From Iningainema tapete BLCC-T55 (GTDB taxonomy: Bacteria > Cyanobacteriota > Cyanobacteriia > Cyanobacteriales > Nostocaceae): a stretch of DNA of 64,000 nucleotides. Each line of letters opens with the position of its first letter. Position 1 is the first letter of the stretch. The notes beneath the pieces are model-generated. The model was not told where the DNA came from and did not search any database. It saw only the letters and a program-made list of their open reading frames with translations. The stretch lies in contig NZ_JACXAE010000074.1 in assembly GCF_014698965.1 (NCBI RefSeq), forward strand, positions 1 to 64,000, written 5' to 3'. The translations under genes and the position numbers were made by a program. Positions 54,993 through 63,870 of this stretch are shown piece by piece.

Positions 54993-55106
54993 GAATTCGT
55001 AACAGTAATATCCAAAAAAGTAAAAGTGCTGAGTTTAAGCGTGAATAAAGGCGATCGCACTGATTGAAGTATATTCGTAAATGTTCCACCCATAGAATAC
55101 TTTTTC

Positions 55107-55760
55107 ATGCCGCTCAAACCAAATCAACGCACTAAGCTGGATGATAGCAATGACTTACAGTTTTATGAGTATCCCCGTTTCGTCACCCATGTAGACGAAG
55201 GATTCATCCAACAGCTAACCGATTTGTACCGCCAGCGCCTTAAACCTAACACGCGCATTTTTGATATGATGAGCAGTTGGGTATCGCATCTACCGGAAGA
55301 TATAGATTTTGCTCATGTAGAGGGACATGGGCTGAATGCTGAGGAATTGGAACGCAATCGGCGCTTAAATCATTACTTTGTGCAAAACCTGAACGACAAT
55401 CCTCGGCTACCTTTGAGCGATCAAGATTTTGATGCTGTGCTTAACTGCGTTTCCGTGCAGTATTTGCAATATCCAGAGGCTGTATTTACAGAAATACATC
55501 GTATCCTAAAACCAGGCGGTGTAGCAATCATCAGCTTTTCTAACCGCATGTTCCATCAAAAAGCGATTCAAGCGTGGCGGGATGGTTCCGAAGAGAGTAG
55601 AGTGGAATTAGTCAAAAGCTACTTCGCGAATGTACCGGGATTTACCTCCCCAGAAGCGATCGCCCATCGCTCAAAAGTTCCTAATTTATTACAGTGGTTA
55701 GGTGCAACGGGCAGCGATCCGTTCTACGCTGTAATAGCATACCGCACAACAAACAGCTAA
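55107..55760 (+). CDS. SAM-dependent methyltransferase
   Basis: 217 residues. The fold is class I Rossmann-like: RIFDMMSSWVSHLPEDIDFA, VEGHGLNAEELERNRRLNHY, FDAVLNCVSVQYLQYPEAVF (motif IV-like) and EIHRILKPGGVAIISFSNRM (a typical strand and loop after helix D). The glycine-rich SAM loop is weak (DMMSSWVS). The substrate is unknown. A free-standing gene. Confidence 0.85.
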   Translation: MPLKPNQRTKLDDSNDLQFYEYPRFVTHVDEGFIQQLTDLYRQRLKPNTRIFDMMSSWVSHLPEDIDFAHVEGHGLNAEELERNRRLNHYFVQNLNDNPRLPLSDQDFDAVLNCVSVQYLQYPEAVFTEIHRILKPGGVAIISFSNRMFHQKAIQAWRDGSEESRVELVKSYFANVPGFTSPEAIAHRSKVPNLLQWLGATGSDPFYAVIAYRTTNS

Positions 55761-55874
55761 TCAATGGCAGTGAGTACTCATTGCCACTGTGTTTAACAAA
55801 ATCTAAATGAATGCGGGTTACATCAAAAAAAGGCAGATAATTGCCACCATATTCAGCATAAGGAGGAGTCAAGC

Positions 55875-56399
55875 ATGTTTTTCCCCCGCGCCCGTAGAAT
55901 ATTAGCAGCTTTGCTGTTATGTTTGTTATTATTTACCACTGCCTGTCAGCCTAAAACTCCAGGACGTTTTGACCAAGCACAAAAAGAAAGTACGCAACAA
56001 AAAAGTGGTCAAGCTGTCGCAAAGGAATCAACCCAAGGTAGTGAATTTAATAAATTCTTCCCTCAACCTCAAGATGGTTATCAGCGAGTTTATACCCAAG
56101 AAAAGAAAGGCTTTGCTGAAGCAAAGTTGAAGCAAGGTGGTAAAGACTTAGCGGTGATTTCCATTTCCGATACACAAGCAGTAAAAGGTTCCGCCAACCC
56201 AGCCGCTAAATTTGTAAACGCTACCAAGAAGATAGCAGGATACCCAGCCGTTGACCAAGGCGCTACCGGCACGGCTATATTAGTCGGTAATCGCTACCAA
56301 GTGAAAGTTCAATCCCGTGACTCGTCATTTACAACAAGCGATCGCGAAGCTTGGATACAGAAATTTAACCTTGATGGTTTGGCGGCATTGAAAGGGTAA
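55875..56399 (+). CDS. Putative lipoprotein
   Basis: 174 residues. A lipoprotein signal (LAALLLCLLLFTTACQPKTP, lipobox Cys about residue 24) precedes a Gln/Lys/Ser-rich linker and a domain with FNKFFPQPQDGYQRVYTQEK and AKLKQGGKDLAVISISDT. The C-terminal part (GTAILVGNRYQVKVQSRDSS) is beta-rich. No family is recognised with confidence. AAGGAGGAG precedes ATG. Confidence 0.8.
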   Translation: MFFPRARRILAALLLCLLLFTTACQPKTPGRFDQAQKESTQQKSGQAVAKESTQGSEFNKFFPQPQDGYQRVYTQEKKGFAEAKLKQGGKDLAVISISDTQAVKGSANPAAKFVNATKKIAGYPAVDQGATGTAILVGNRYQVKVQSRDSSFTTSDREAWIQKFNLDGLAALKG

Positions 56400-56492
56400 G
56401 CGTGTTAATTGTTAATTGCTAATTGCTAATTGCTATTAACGATTAACTATTAGCTATTAACTATTAGCCATTAGCTAATTAAGGAGGTTATT

Positions 56493-57380
56493 GTGAGCAA
56501 ATCAATATTTGAGTTGGTTGACGAATTACCAACCAGCAACTTGACAGTTTCTGCATTGCGATCGCTCGATTTTGTTGCTCCCGGAGAGTGGCAAAATGTG
56601 GTAGGTTTTGTCAACACAATTAAAGCGGTAACTGGCGAAACAGACGAAGACTTAATTCAGCAAATTGGTGAAAGAGCAGTTTTCCTCTACAATGATCGTT
56701 CCCAAGGCTATCAACGCGCTATGTGGCTCTACCAAACTGTAGATAGCACAGATAAAGCTTTGGGTGCAGCAGCCTTAGCTAATAAAGTAGGCGAGAAAAT
56801 TCCCTTATTAGGTTTTCTCAATCGCGTTACGCCTAAAGCAGATAAAGCACAAACCATCGACTTAACCTTAAAATTAGTCGCTGAGTTAGTAGCCTTCTGC
56901 CAAATTAACGGTATTCCCGGAGACAGCATTGGCGATTTTGTTGCCTCTTTAGGTGAGTATAGCGGTGAGTCATTCATCCGCATGGCTGCTTTAGTTTGCT
57001 TTGATGGTTTGATACCGCTAGGTCCAGATTTTATCAGCAAAGCTTTATCTACAATTAATCAAACCAGCCCACAGGAGTTAGATCAAAACTCAACTTTCCA
57101 AAACATTAAAGACGCAATTCCTGGGCAAAATTCTAGTAGCAAACTCAACTTTATTGGTGAAAGCTTTGACTCAGTTAAAGGTTGGATGAGTGGGTTAGTT
57201 ACTTCCAGAGGTTTAACGCCAGAAAAAGTCGCCGCCAACTTGCAAAGTTTTATTGACTTTAGCGGTGACAAGTTGGATTATCTTGCCGCTTTCCTTGATG
57301 TGTCAACAAATTACTACGAACACACAGGTACGCAAACCTTAGCGCGTCGCTTGATTGAACGAGCTTCTGCCGAAATTTAG
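56493..57380 (+). CDS. Conserved helical protein, unknown function
   Basis: 295 residues, mostly helical, with no signal peptide (MSKSIFELVDELPTSNLTVS, QQIGERAVFLYNDRSQGYQR, AALANKVGEKIPLLGFLNRV). It is of a kind seen in cyanobacterial genomes as a conserved hypothetical. The GTG start at 56493 follows AAGGAGG at ideal spacing. It comes 93 bases after the lipoprotein gene, in the same direction; the gap is a run of TTAATTGCTAATTGC-like short repeats. Confidence 0.72.
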   Translation: MSKSIFELVDELPTSNLTVSALRSLDFVAPGEWQNVVGFVNTIKAVTGETDEDLIQQIGERAVFLYNDRSQGYQRAMWLYQTVDSTDKALGAAALANKVGEKIPLLGFLNRVTPKADKAQTIDLTLKLVAELVAFCQINGIPGDSIGDFVASLGEYSGESFIRMAALVCFDGLIPLGPDFISKALSTINQTSPQELDQNSTFQNIKDAIPGQNSSSKLNFIGESFDSVKGWMSGLVTSRGLTPEKVAANLQSFIDFSGDKLDYLAAFLDVSTNYYEHTGTQTLARRLIERASAEI

Positions 57381-57620
57381 ATTGAGCGGTAATGGGTAAT
57401 TAGTACTATTACCCATTACTGAATATTTTATAATTCTATATCAAAAAGTAGATATATTTAATTAGTAAATCAACCTGATGGGTGGTTTTACCCAATGGAT
57501 AAATTACGTATATTAAGAGTGGTGATGTGCTTTTTCTCGTTCCGTAAAGGTGCGGCAACGCCGTACCCTTACCTTAACTAATTGTATACTGGAGATATTC
57601 AGATCGTAAATAGAAGCATC

Positions 57621-58214
57621 ATGGTTGCTAGTCAAAACCAAATTTACATTTCTCCAGAGGAATATCTGCAACAAGAAGAGCAAAGTCCGGTTAAGCACGA
57701 GTACATTGATGGGCAGGTTTATGCAATGGCAGGCGCATCTGATCCTCATGTGACTATTGCCGGAAATTTATTCGCTTTACTCAGAAACCATCTGCGCGGA
57801 AAAGGTTGTCGGGTTTATATATCCGACATGAAAGCTCGTATAGAGTCTTTAAATAGATACTACTATCCTGATGTGATTGTAACTTGTGATGAGCGAGATA
57901 GAGAAACACCTACTTTTAAACGCTATCCCAGCTTAATTGTAGAAGTTTTGTCTAAGTCTACAGAAGCGTTTGACAGAGGAGATAAGTTTGCCGATTACCA
58001 AGAACTAGAAACCCTTCAGGAATATGTTTTGTTAAATACAAAGCGTCAAAGGGTTGACTGCTTTCGGCGCAACCCTGAAGGACTTTGGGTACTACACTCT
58101 TTTACTCAAGGGAGCAAAGTCTATTTAGCTAGTGTTGACTTTCACACTAGCATTGATGAACTTTATGAAGATGTGATATTAACAGGTGATGATGTAGAAA
58201 ATGAGGACGGTTGA
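57621..58214 (+). CDS. Uma2-family protein
   Basis: 197 residues from ATG 57621 (MVASQNQIYISPEEYLQQEE). Landmarks are SPVKHEYIDGQVYAMAGASD, VYISDMKARIESLNRYYYPD (the acidic site strand), YPSLIVEVLSKSTEAFDRGD with its core Glu, and QELETLQEYVLLNTKRQRVD. It is the most canonical of the Uma2 copies here. Its biochemical target is unknown. The frame is open from 57582. Confidence 0.9.
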   Translation: MVASQNQIYISPEEYLQQEEQSPVKHEYIDGQVYAMAGASDPHVTIAGNLFALLRNHLRGKGCRVYISDMKARIESLNRYYYPDVIVTCDERDRETPTFKRYPSLIVEVLSKSTEAFDRGDKFADYQELETLQEYVLLNTKRQRVDCFRRNPEGLWVLHSFTQGSKVYLASVDFHTSIDELYEDVILTGDDVENEDG

Positions 58215-58266
58215 ATGTATAAACGCGCGGCGTTCTACAAGGGTTTGAATTAAGGCATAATTATGT

Positions 58267-59031
58267 CTATTGGGGTAACTTTAAACCAGCCACAATCGTA
58301 GACAAATGCGGTTCAAAACGCTGAAAATTTTCTAGTGTATCAAACTTCCCGGTGACAGAAGATGGGTCAAATGCAGTAGTAATTACGTAAAGTGCTGTAC
58401 CATCGAAAGCGACATAACCTAGATTTTGCTCTTGTACAGCGCCACCTTTTTGGTTAACACCTGCAAATCCATAGCGCATTCCCTGCAGTTTACCAAAGAA
58501 TACCTTTTCTGGGGGCTGTGGTGAGAAAGAAATGCGATCGCCGTAACTCAGCAAACGATCTTTTGATACATCAGCGTAGTGTTGCGCAATCCAAGTTTTT
58601 AGTGCTGTTGATATCTGAGTTTGGTACTTAGGACTTTGGTAATCAACTTTTGCACCAGGCGTAATCCCAACTGCCTTCAGCATTTTTTGGAAATCGTATT
58701 GTTGTCCTAGCGGATAAAATCCCAATTCCACTGTACCTAAAATTTGTCCTTTAGTAGAAACACACAGTAAACTTCCTGTCTTTTCACAAGGGGTAACTCG
58801 CCACTCAGGGGGAGCAGTAGTTTTGCCCAAAATACTTTTCCAGATATTTCCTGAGTTAGGATTGGGCGCAACGGCTGTTTTAGGTGGAGGAGTATTTACG
58901 GCAGCTGGTTGTATCACTTGTTTTGAATCTGATTTGCTCGTTGAATCAAAGTGAGAGCGAGCCAATTGTACTCCTATGGGTGCTAAAGCCAACAAGATTA
59001 AACCGAGCAAAACATGATAAAGTCTCAACAT
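58267..59031 (-). CDS. Exported or membrane-anchored protein of unknown function
   Basis: 254 residues. An N-terminal hydrophobic segment (YHVLLGLILLALAPIGVQLA) with few preceding charges anchors or exports it. A Pro/Lys-rich linker (PPPKTAVAPNPNSGNIWKSI) follows, then a beta-rich domain (PPEWRVTPCEKTGSLLCVST, FFGKLQGMRYGFAGVNQKGG). No family recognised. The gene stands alone between two Uma2 genes, on the opposite strand. Confidence 0.72.
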   Translation of the reverse strand: MLRLYHVLLGLILLALAPIGVQLARSHFDSTSKSDSKQVIQPAAVNTPPPKTAVAPNPNSGNIWKSILGKTTAPPEWRVTPCEKTGSLLCVSTKGQILGTVELGFYPLGQQYDFQKMLKAVGITPGAKVDYQSPKYQTQISTALKTWIAQHYADVSKDRLLSYGDRISFSPQPPEKVFFGKLQGMRYGFAGVNQKGGAVQEQNLGYVAFDGTALYVITTAFDPSSVTGKFDTLENFQRFEPHLSTIVAGLKLPQ

Positions 59032-59282
59032 TATGTTTAAAAATACAGGGTGAGAGATAGCAGAGTATATTTATTCTTTTTGATTTTAATCTTAGTTTCA
59101 CCGTTTGCCCCTACTCACAACCTGGTGTTGCTGAATTCTAGTATGAATTATTTTTTCGCCTGAGATTTTTCTACTGTCACACCGCAAGACTACCTAACCT
59201 TCATTTTACCTGTCACTTAGGAATCGAATGGCACTATGAGTTTGTTAAAATCAACTCAGGAAAGTTTAAAGGAGTCATCACC

Positions 59283-59834
59283 GTGGTATTCACTATTACA
59301 GATGTAGAGCAAGTTCAGCGAGAACACCCCGATTGGCAAGTAGAGTTACAGGATGGGAAAATTGTAATTATGGGACCGTGTGATGATATATCTAGCGAGA
59401 TTGGAGTTGAGTTTAGTCGGTTGCTTGCTAACTGGGTTAGACCCAAACGCTTAGGACGAGTGTATGATTCTAGTGGCGGGTTTATTTTACCCAATTCAGA
59501 TTTAAGAGCACCTGATGTATCCTTTGTTAAAGCACAACGATTGCCGCGTAGTCGGCGCAATTTTGTCAACTTAGTGCCAGATTTAGCAGTTGAGATTAAA
59601 TCAAAAACCGATCGCCTCAAACCACTAAAGGAAAAAATCAATCTATATTTAGAACTGGGAACACAGGTTGGGATCTTAATTGACCCAGATAAAGAAATGC
59701 TAACCGTCTACCGCACCGAGCAAGATCCAATTATATTACAAAATAATGATGTCTTGACATTGCCCGATCTTTTTCCCGGCTGGGAGTTGCCTATTGCTGA
59801 ACTTTGGCCTCCAGTATTTGATGATGAAGAATAG
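59283..59834 (+). CDS. Uma2-family protein
   Basis: 183 residues with a GTG start (59283) after AAAGGAG. VEQVQREHPDWQVELQDGKI, IMGPCDDISSEIGVEFSRLL, LRAPDVSFVKAQRLPRSRRN, LVPDLAVEIKSKTDRLKPL with the core Glu, and GILIDPDKEMLTVYRTEQD are all present. The fourth intact Uma2 gene of the window. Confidence 0.9.
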   Translation: MVFTITDVEQVQREHPDWQVELQDGKIVIMGPCDDISSEIGVEFSRLLANWVRPKRLGRVYDSSGGFILPNSDLRAPDVSFVKAQRLPRSRRNFVNLVPDLAVEIKSKTDRLKPLKEKINLYLELGTQVGILIDPDKEMLTVYRTEQDPIILQNNDVLTLPDLFPGWELPIAELWPPVFDDEE

Positions 59835-59852
59835 AATTTAAGGAATGTGCAT

Positions 59853-60704
59853 CTATTTTATTTTCTCATCCACCTCTGCTAAAATCCTTTCTGCTTCCTG
59901 ACAAAGCATTTCATGAAACTGACCGTTGCTAGCAAGTATTCCACCCCACTGATTTACATCACCTGTGTTATACTGCAATGGCGTACCATCAAAGTGAGTG
60001 AACTTACCTCCTGCTTCTGTGAGAATTAGCTCTGGTGCTGCGATATCCCAATCTTTTGGGGCTGATTTGCCAGACAAAGAAATATACACATCTGCCTGCT
60101 TTTCTACAATTGTGGCAATTTTGCAGCCTACACTCCCCACAGCTTTCTGATTTTGACAAGGTAAGTGTTGCAGCAGATAATCTAATCTTTGATTGCGGTG
60201 GGAACGACTCACGACTAAGGTTAAATCTTCAACTGGTTTATGAGAAGATACCTGTAAAGAATTTATATTGCGATCGCGTGTTTCGACAAACGTACCACCG
60301 CCTTTGGTGGCGTAATACAACTTCTGTGCTTCAGGTACTGCTACTACTGCTAGCACTGGGCGTTTTTCTTTAACTAAAGCGATATGAATTGCATACTCCC
60401 CAGTTTTTTCGATAAAATCTCGCGTGCCATCTAAAGGATCAATTATCCACACCCATGTAGGTGCTGGATTTTGTGATGATGTGTAAGTTTCTTCGCTAAT
60501 ATAGCCAAAATCTTCATCTCCCAAAGCTGCTTGTAGCTTTTGCAAAATGAATTGACTTACAGCTAAATCTGCTGCGGTGACAGGATCGTTTTGTTTATAC
60601 TGTATTTCTAGGTTTTGGTTACTATGGTGGTAGTAAGATTTTAGTAAATCTGCTGCTTCCCAACCGATGCTACGAGTTATTTCGAGTATTTCTGGTAATT
60701 GCAT
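59853..60704 (-). CDS. Inositol monophosphatase-type phosphatase (CysQ-like)
   Basis: 283 residues, metal-dependent phosphatase family. The metal-binding motifs WIIDPLDGTRDFIEKTGEYA and KDWDIAAPELILTEAGGKF are intact, with an earlier GYISEETYT acidic site. Such enzymes act on inositol phosphate, fructose-1,6-bisphosphate or PAP/PAPS (CysQ). The sequence leans towards the CysQ/bisphosphate nucleotidase type. It ends 1 base from the upstream PfkB gene stop, so the two are co-transcribed. Confidence 0.85.
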   Translation of the reverse strand: MQLPEILEITRSIGWEAADLLKSYYHHSNQNLEIQYKQNDPVTAADLAVSQFILQKLQAALGDEDFGYISEETYTSSQNPAPTWVWIIDPLDGTRDFIEKTGEYAIHIALVKEKRPVLAVVAVPEAQKLYYATKGGGTFVETRDRNINSLQVSSHKPVEDLTLVVSRSHRNQRLDYLLQHLPCQNQKAVGSVGCKIATIVEKQADVYISLSGKSAPKDWDIAAPELILTEAGGKFTHFDGTPLQYNTGDVNQWGGILASNGQFHEMLCQEAERILAEVDEKIK

Positions 60705-61652
60705 TTACTTAATTTTTATCTCCTTATTATCCATCCAGCGGCGTGTGCCAAAATATTGACAGGATAAACTTGCAATCTGCGCTGACAACGAGAGTGCAGT
60801 GGTAAAATTTTCCTGGAGAATATAGTGACAAAAAGCACCGTGAAATACATCTCCAGCCCCTAGTGTATCAACAGCTTGGACATTTGGCACATCTAAATAG
60901 CCATAGGTACTGCCTGTCAGGTATTGAATGGGTTTGTCTCCATGGGTAATTGCAATATGAGGGATATGTATATCTTTTAGATATGCAAGAACTTCTGATT
61001 CACTTTGACAGCCGGGAGGAGAAAAATTGGCAGAACAAATGGCATAATCGACAAAAGGTAAGATTTGCTCAAATCCAGGTTTCCAACTACCGCCATCAAT
61101 GACAACTGGTATATTCTTCGCTTTAGCCATTTGGGCAATTACACTCCCAACACTCATCTGATGCCCATCAATTAATACTATATCTATATTTTCTAAAATC
61201 TCTGGTGTAATAGCTTCTCTACTTGCTTGTGTTTTGACAGCGTTAATGGAAATAACAGCTCGTTCACCTGTGGTTTGCGTCACAATAATAGATGATACAG
61301 GAGGTGGTTGAGTTGTGCTGTCGTTTAAGTCAGCGATCACCACTCCATATTTTATCAAATCTCCTTTGATTAATTGCGTCATGGGATGAGAACCCACCAC
61401 ACCCATCACGGTAGAGACAAGGGTTATCGCGTCTCTACGATTTAAATAGCTGAAAGTAACAGCAGCGTTTGTTGCTGGACCACCAGCCGCTACAGTATAG
61501 TCAGAAGCAACAATTTTTTGATTATTGCTGGGGGGATTATCGGCAAGGTAAATCAAATCCAAGGTTACTAAACCGACAAACAAACCGTGATATTTTGGAT
61601 TTTGCCTCGTTCCCTGGCTCCTGCCTGGGAATGCGGATTTTGGATTTGTCAT
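60705..61652 (-). CDS. PfkB-family sugar kinase
   Basis: About 315 residues. The core is YHGLFVGLVTLDLIYLADNP, the catalytic VDTLGAGDVFHGAFCHYIL (GAGD with base Asp), and IALVIDGGSWKPG-like segments nearby (PVVIDGGSWKPGFEQILPFV). It phosphorylates a sugar or nucleoside with ATP; the substrate is unknown. The first 19 or so residues (MTNPKSAFPGRSQGTRQNPK) coincide with a CGTTCCCTGG palindrome and probably do not exist in homologs. ATG 61652 was chosen; no closer start lies before YHGLFVG. Confidence 0.82.
   Translation of the reverse strand: MTNPKSAFPGRSQGTRQNPKYHGLFVGLVTLDLIYLADNPPSNNQKIVASDYTVAAGGPATNAAVTFSYLNRRDAITLVSTVMGVVGSHPMTQLIKGDLIKYGVVIADLNDSTTQPPPVSSIIVTQTTGERAVISINAVKTQASREAITPEILENIDIVLIDGHQMSVGSVIAQMAKAKNIPVVIDGGSWKPGFEQILPFVDYAICSANFSPPGCQSESEVLAYLKDIHIPHIAITHGDKPIQYLTGSTYGYLDVPNVQAVDTLGAGDVFHGAFCHYILQENFTTALSLSAQIASLSCQYFGTRRWMDNKEIKIK
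61606..61636. repeat. Palindrome, CGTTCCCTGG family
   Basis: CTCGTTCCCTGGCTC then CTGCCTGGGAATGCGG. It overlaps the predicted N-terminus of the PfkB gene. Compare 3264-3290 and 42375-42485. Confidence 0.6.
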
Positions 61653-61678
61653 TTTTCGGCACAATCTTCCTCATCTTT

Positions 61679-61708
61679 TGTACAGACGCTCCGCTGGAGC
61701 GTCTCTAC
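61679..61708. repeat. Palindrome, TGTAGAGACGTT family
   Basis: TGTACAGACGCTCCGC then TGGAGCGTCTCTAC, just upstream of the rsmI start. Confidence 0.7.
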
Positions 61709-61726
61709 CCTAACATCCGAACGCAT

Positions 61727-62602
61727 ATGCAAACCGATCCCAAACCAGGAACACTTTACATCGTTGGTACACCAATTGGCAACTTGGAAGATATGACATT
61801 CCGGGCGGTGCGCATTTTGCAAACGGTGGATGTGATTGCTGCCGAAGACACTCGTCATACAGGTAAACTGCTACAACATTTTCAAATCAAGACAAACCAA
61901 ACGAGTTATCATGAGCATAATCGTAGCAGTCGTATTCCGGAGTTATTACAACAGCTAGGTAATGGTAAAAGCATTGCTCTAGTTACTGATGCTGGGATGC
62001 CGGGAATTTCCGATCCCGGATATGAACTAATTAAAGTTTGTATAGCCGAGGGAATACCAGTAGTACCAATTCCTGGTGCAACTGCGGCAATTACAGCTTT
62101 GGTAGCAGCGGGATTACCAACAGATAAGTTTGTGTTTGAAGGTTTTCTCCCAGCGAAAACTAAAGCTAAGCGAGAACACTTAGAAACTCTCTCCTCTGAA
62201 TCGCGCACATTAATTTTCTATGAATCTCCCCACCGCTTAATCGAAACTTTACAAAGTTTAGCAGAAGCTTTTACTCCAGAGCGGCAAATTGTGCTGGCAC
62301 GAGAGTTAACTAAATTGTATGAGGAATTTTGGCGGGGAACGATCGCACAGGCAATAGCACATTATCGCGACAAAGAACCTCTTGGAGAATACACAATTAT
62401 AGTCGCCGGAAGTCCACCCAATGCTGCCCAACTAAGCGAAGCAGAAATTGTGCGTGAATTAGAAACGATGATTAATCAGGGAATATCGCGATCGCAAGCT
62501 AGTCGGCAATTAGCCCAAGAAACAGCCCTGTCTCGCCGCCACATCTATAAATTAGCTCTTTTGATTAAAACACAAGATGAGGATGTAGAAGACGTGACTT
62601 AG
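61727..62602 (+). CDS. rsmI: 16S rRNA (cytidine(1402)-2'-O)-methyltransferase
   Basis: Methylates the ribose 2'-O of C1402 in the 16S rRNA decoding centre. 291 residues from ATG 61727 (MQTDPKPGTLYIVGTPIGNL). The conserved DVIAAEDTRHTGKLLQHF, LVTDAGMPGISDPGYELIK (SAM-binding loop of the tetrapyrrole-methylase fold) and FEGFLPAKTKAKREHLETL are clear. The frame is open from 61469, but the N-terminus of the family supports 61727. It faces rpsU, 58 bases upstream. Confidence 0.96.
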   Translation: MQTDPKPGTLYIVGTPIGNLEDMTFRAVRILQTVDVIAAEDTRHTGKLLQHFQIKTNQTSYHEHNRSSRIPELLQQLGNGKSIALVTDAGMPGISDPGYELIKVCIAEGIPVVPIPGATAAITALVAAGLPTDKFVFEGFLPAKTKAKREHLETLSSESRTLIFYESPHRLIETLQSLAEAFTPERQIVLARELTKLYEEFWRGTIAQAIAHYRDKEPLGEYTIIVAGSPPNAAQLSEAEIVRELETMINQGISRSQASRQLAQETALSRRHIYKLALLIKTQDEDVEDVT

Positions 62603-62660
62603 GGTGCTTTCTTGTCGGCTTATTCTAGAATTATGGGGAATAACGAAGTGAGGAATAATA

Positions 62661-62840
62661 ATGACCCAAGTGCTTCTAGGAGAAAATGAAGGAATAGATT
62701 CGGCTCTACGTCGGTTCAAACGCCAAGTTTCCAAAGCAGGGATTTTAGCCGATGTTAAGTATCATCGGCACTTTGAAACACCTTTGGAAAAGCGCAAACG
62801 CAAAGCAGTTGCAGCAAGACGCAAGCGGCGATTTAACTAA
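62661..62840 (+). CDS. rpsU: 30S ribosomal protein S21
   Basis: 59 residues. The sequence [20 protein letters not shown] then [20 protein letters not shown] and a Lys/Arg tail ([17 protein letters not shown]) is the typical bacterial S21, which binds the platform of the small subunit and helps mRNA pairing in initiation. ATG 62661 follows GAGGAATAATA. It follows rsmI by 58 bases, in a likely operon, and is terminated by the hairpin at 62935-62955. Confidence 0.95.
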   Translation: MTQVLLGENEGIDSALRRFKRQVSKAGILADVKYHRHFETPLEKRKRKAVAARRKRRFN

Positions 62841-62934
62841 ACATCTGTAATAATGGCATTACATAGCGTAGCTACGCTAATATATCATCGCAGTTAGGCT
62901 GTGATTGTTACAAAAATTCATTAAAATGATTAAG

Positions 62935-62955
62935 CACACCCCATTAAGGGGTGTG
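62935..62955 (+). terminator. Intrinsic terminator after rpsU
   Basis: CACACCCC-ATTAA-GGGGTGTG with AATTGTTTTT after it: an 8-bp perfect stem and a T-run. It lies before the convergent pth stop (62970). Confidence 0.8.
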
Positions 62956-62969
62956 AATTGTTTTTAAGG

Positions 62970-63602
62970 CTAAGACTGAGGACTGTCAATAGTGCGGCTG
63001 TTGCAAACATTCATTGCTTTTTCGACTCCGCCTTGAAGAGAAAGTTCCACGCATTCAACAACAAACTGGAGTACAACAGACATTAATTGATTTTCCGCCG
63101 CAGAAAATTTTCCCAGTACATGAGACACAGTACTTGATCCAGTATTCTCATTTTTTGGTCTACCAATACCTATACGCAATCGGGGAAAATTTTGAGTACC
63201 AAGGTGTGCGATCGCACTTTTAATTCCATTATGTCCCCCTGCCGAACCAGATAAGCGCAGCCTAGTTTTTCCCATGGGCAGATCCATTTCATCATAAATC
63301 ACCAGCACTGACTCTGGCGATAACTTATACCAACTAGTTACCGCTTGGATAGCTTGCCCAGAGAGATTCATATAAGTAAGTGGCTTCAGCAACCGGATTT
63401 TTTCACCACTAGGTGCTATTCCTTCGCCATACTCCCCCTGAAACTTACGATTTTCAGCCATTGGTATTTTCCAGGAACGTGCACAAGCATCTACTGCCGC
63501 AAAACCAATATTGTGGCGTGTTTGTTCGTACTTAGGTTCCGGATTCCCCAACCCGACAATTAGCTGGGGAATTACCAAATTCTTACTAACAACCTCTGTC
63601 AC
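62970..63602 (-). CDS. pth: Peptidyl-tRNA hydrolase
   Basis: Cleaves peptidyl-tRNA released from stalled ribosomes. 210 residues. LIVGLGNPEPKYEQTRHNIG holds the catalytic His and Asn, LKPLTYMNLSGQAIQAVTSW and VLVIYDEMDLPMGKTRLRLS the Asp region, and GGHNGIKSAIAHLGTQNFPR the substrate-binding loop. It starts 5 bases after the tatA stop, so it is in the same transcript. Confidence 0.95.
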   Translation of the reverse strand: MTEVVSKNLVIPQLIVGLGNPEPKYEQTRHNIGFAAVDACARSWKIPMAENRKFQGEYGEGIAPSGEKIRLLKPLTYMNLSGQAIQAVTSWYKLSPESVLVIYDEMDLPMGKTRLRLSGSAGGHNGIKSAIAHLGTQNFPRLRIGIGRPKNENTGSSTVSHVLGKFSAAENQLMSVVLQFVVECVELSLQGGVEKAMNVCNSRTIDSPQS

Positions 63603-63606
63603 TCTA

Positions 63607-63870
63607 TTATGTAGAACTGGTATTGTTATTTTGCATGGGAGCTGCTTCTAATTGCTTGGGTTCAATTTCGGCAGTAGTCTTCATCGCTTCTTCTATTTGC
63701 TCTGCTTCTTTTTGAAACTCATTTTGAAATTCCTTAGAAGCGTCTTGAAAACCGCGAATCGCTTTACCCATACTCCTACCAACCTCAGGTAGCTTTTTGG
63801 GGCCAAAGATTAACAGCGCCACTACCATAATTAAAGCCATTTCTGGCAAACCGATACCAAATATATTCAT
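63607..63870 (-). CDS. tatA: TatA/E-type protein translocase subunit
   Basis: 87 residues. One membrane helix (IGLPEMALIMVVALLIFGPK) ends in the FGPKKLPEVGRSMGKAIRGF hinge and amphipathic helix that define TatA/E, which builds the pore for folded proteins at the thylakoid or cytoplasmic membrane. The C-terminal tail (KTTAEIEPKQLEAAPMQNNN) is unstructured. It leads the tatA-pth transcript, with its own promoter in 63871-64000. Confidence 0.95.
   Translation of the reverse strand: MNIFGIGLPEMALIMVVALLIFGPKKLPEVGRSMGKAIRGFQDASKEFQNEFQKEAEQIEEAMKTTAEIEPKQLEAAPMQNNNTSST

Noticed and set aside
61411-61438. Counting the GTAGAGAC...GTCTCTAC pair inside the PfkB gene as a full repeat copy
   Set aside because: It is in frame within a plausible coding segment (RRDAITLVSTV), so chance similarity of 8-base arms cannot be excluded.
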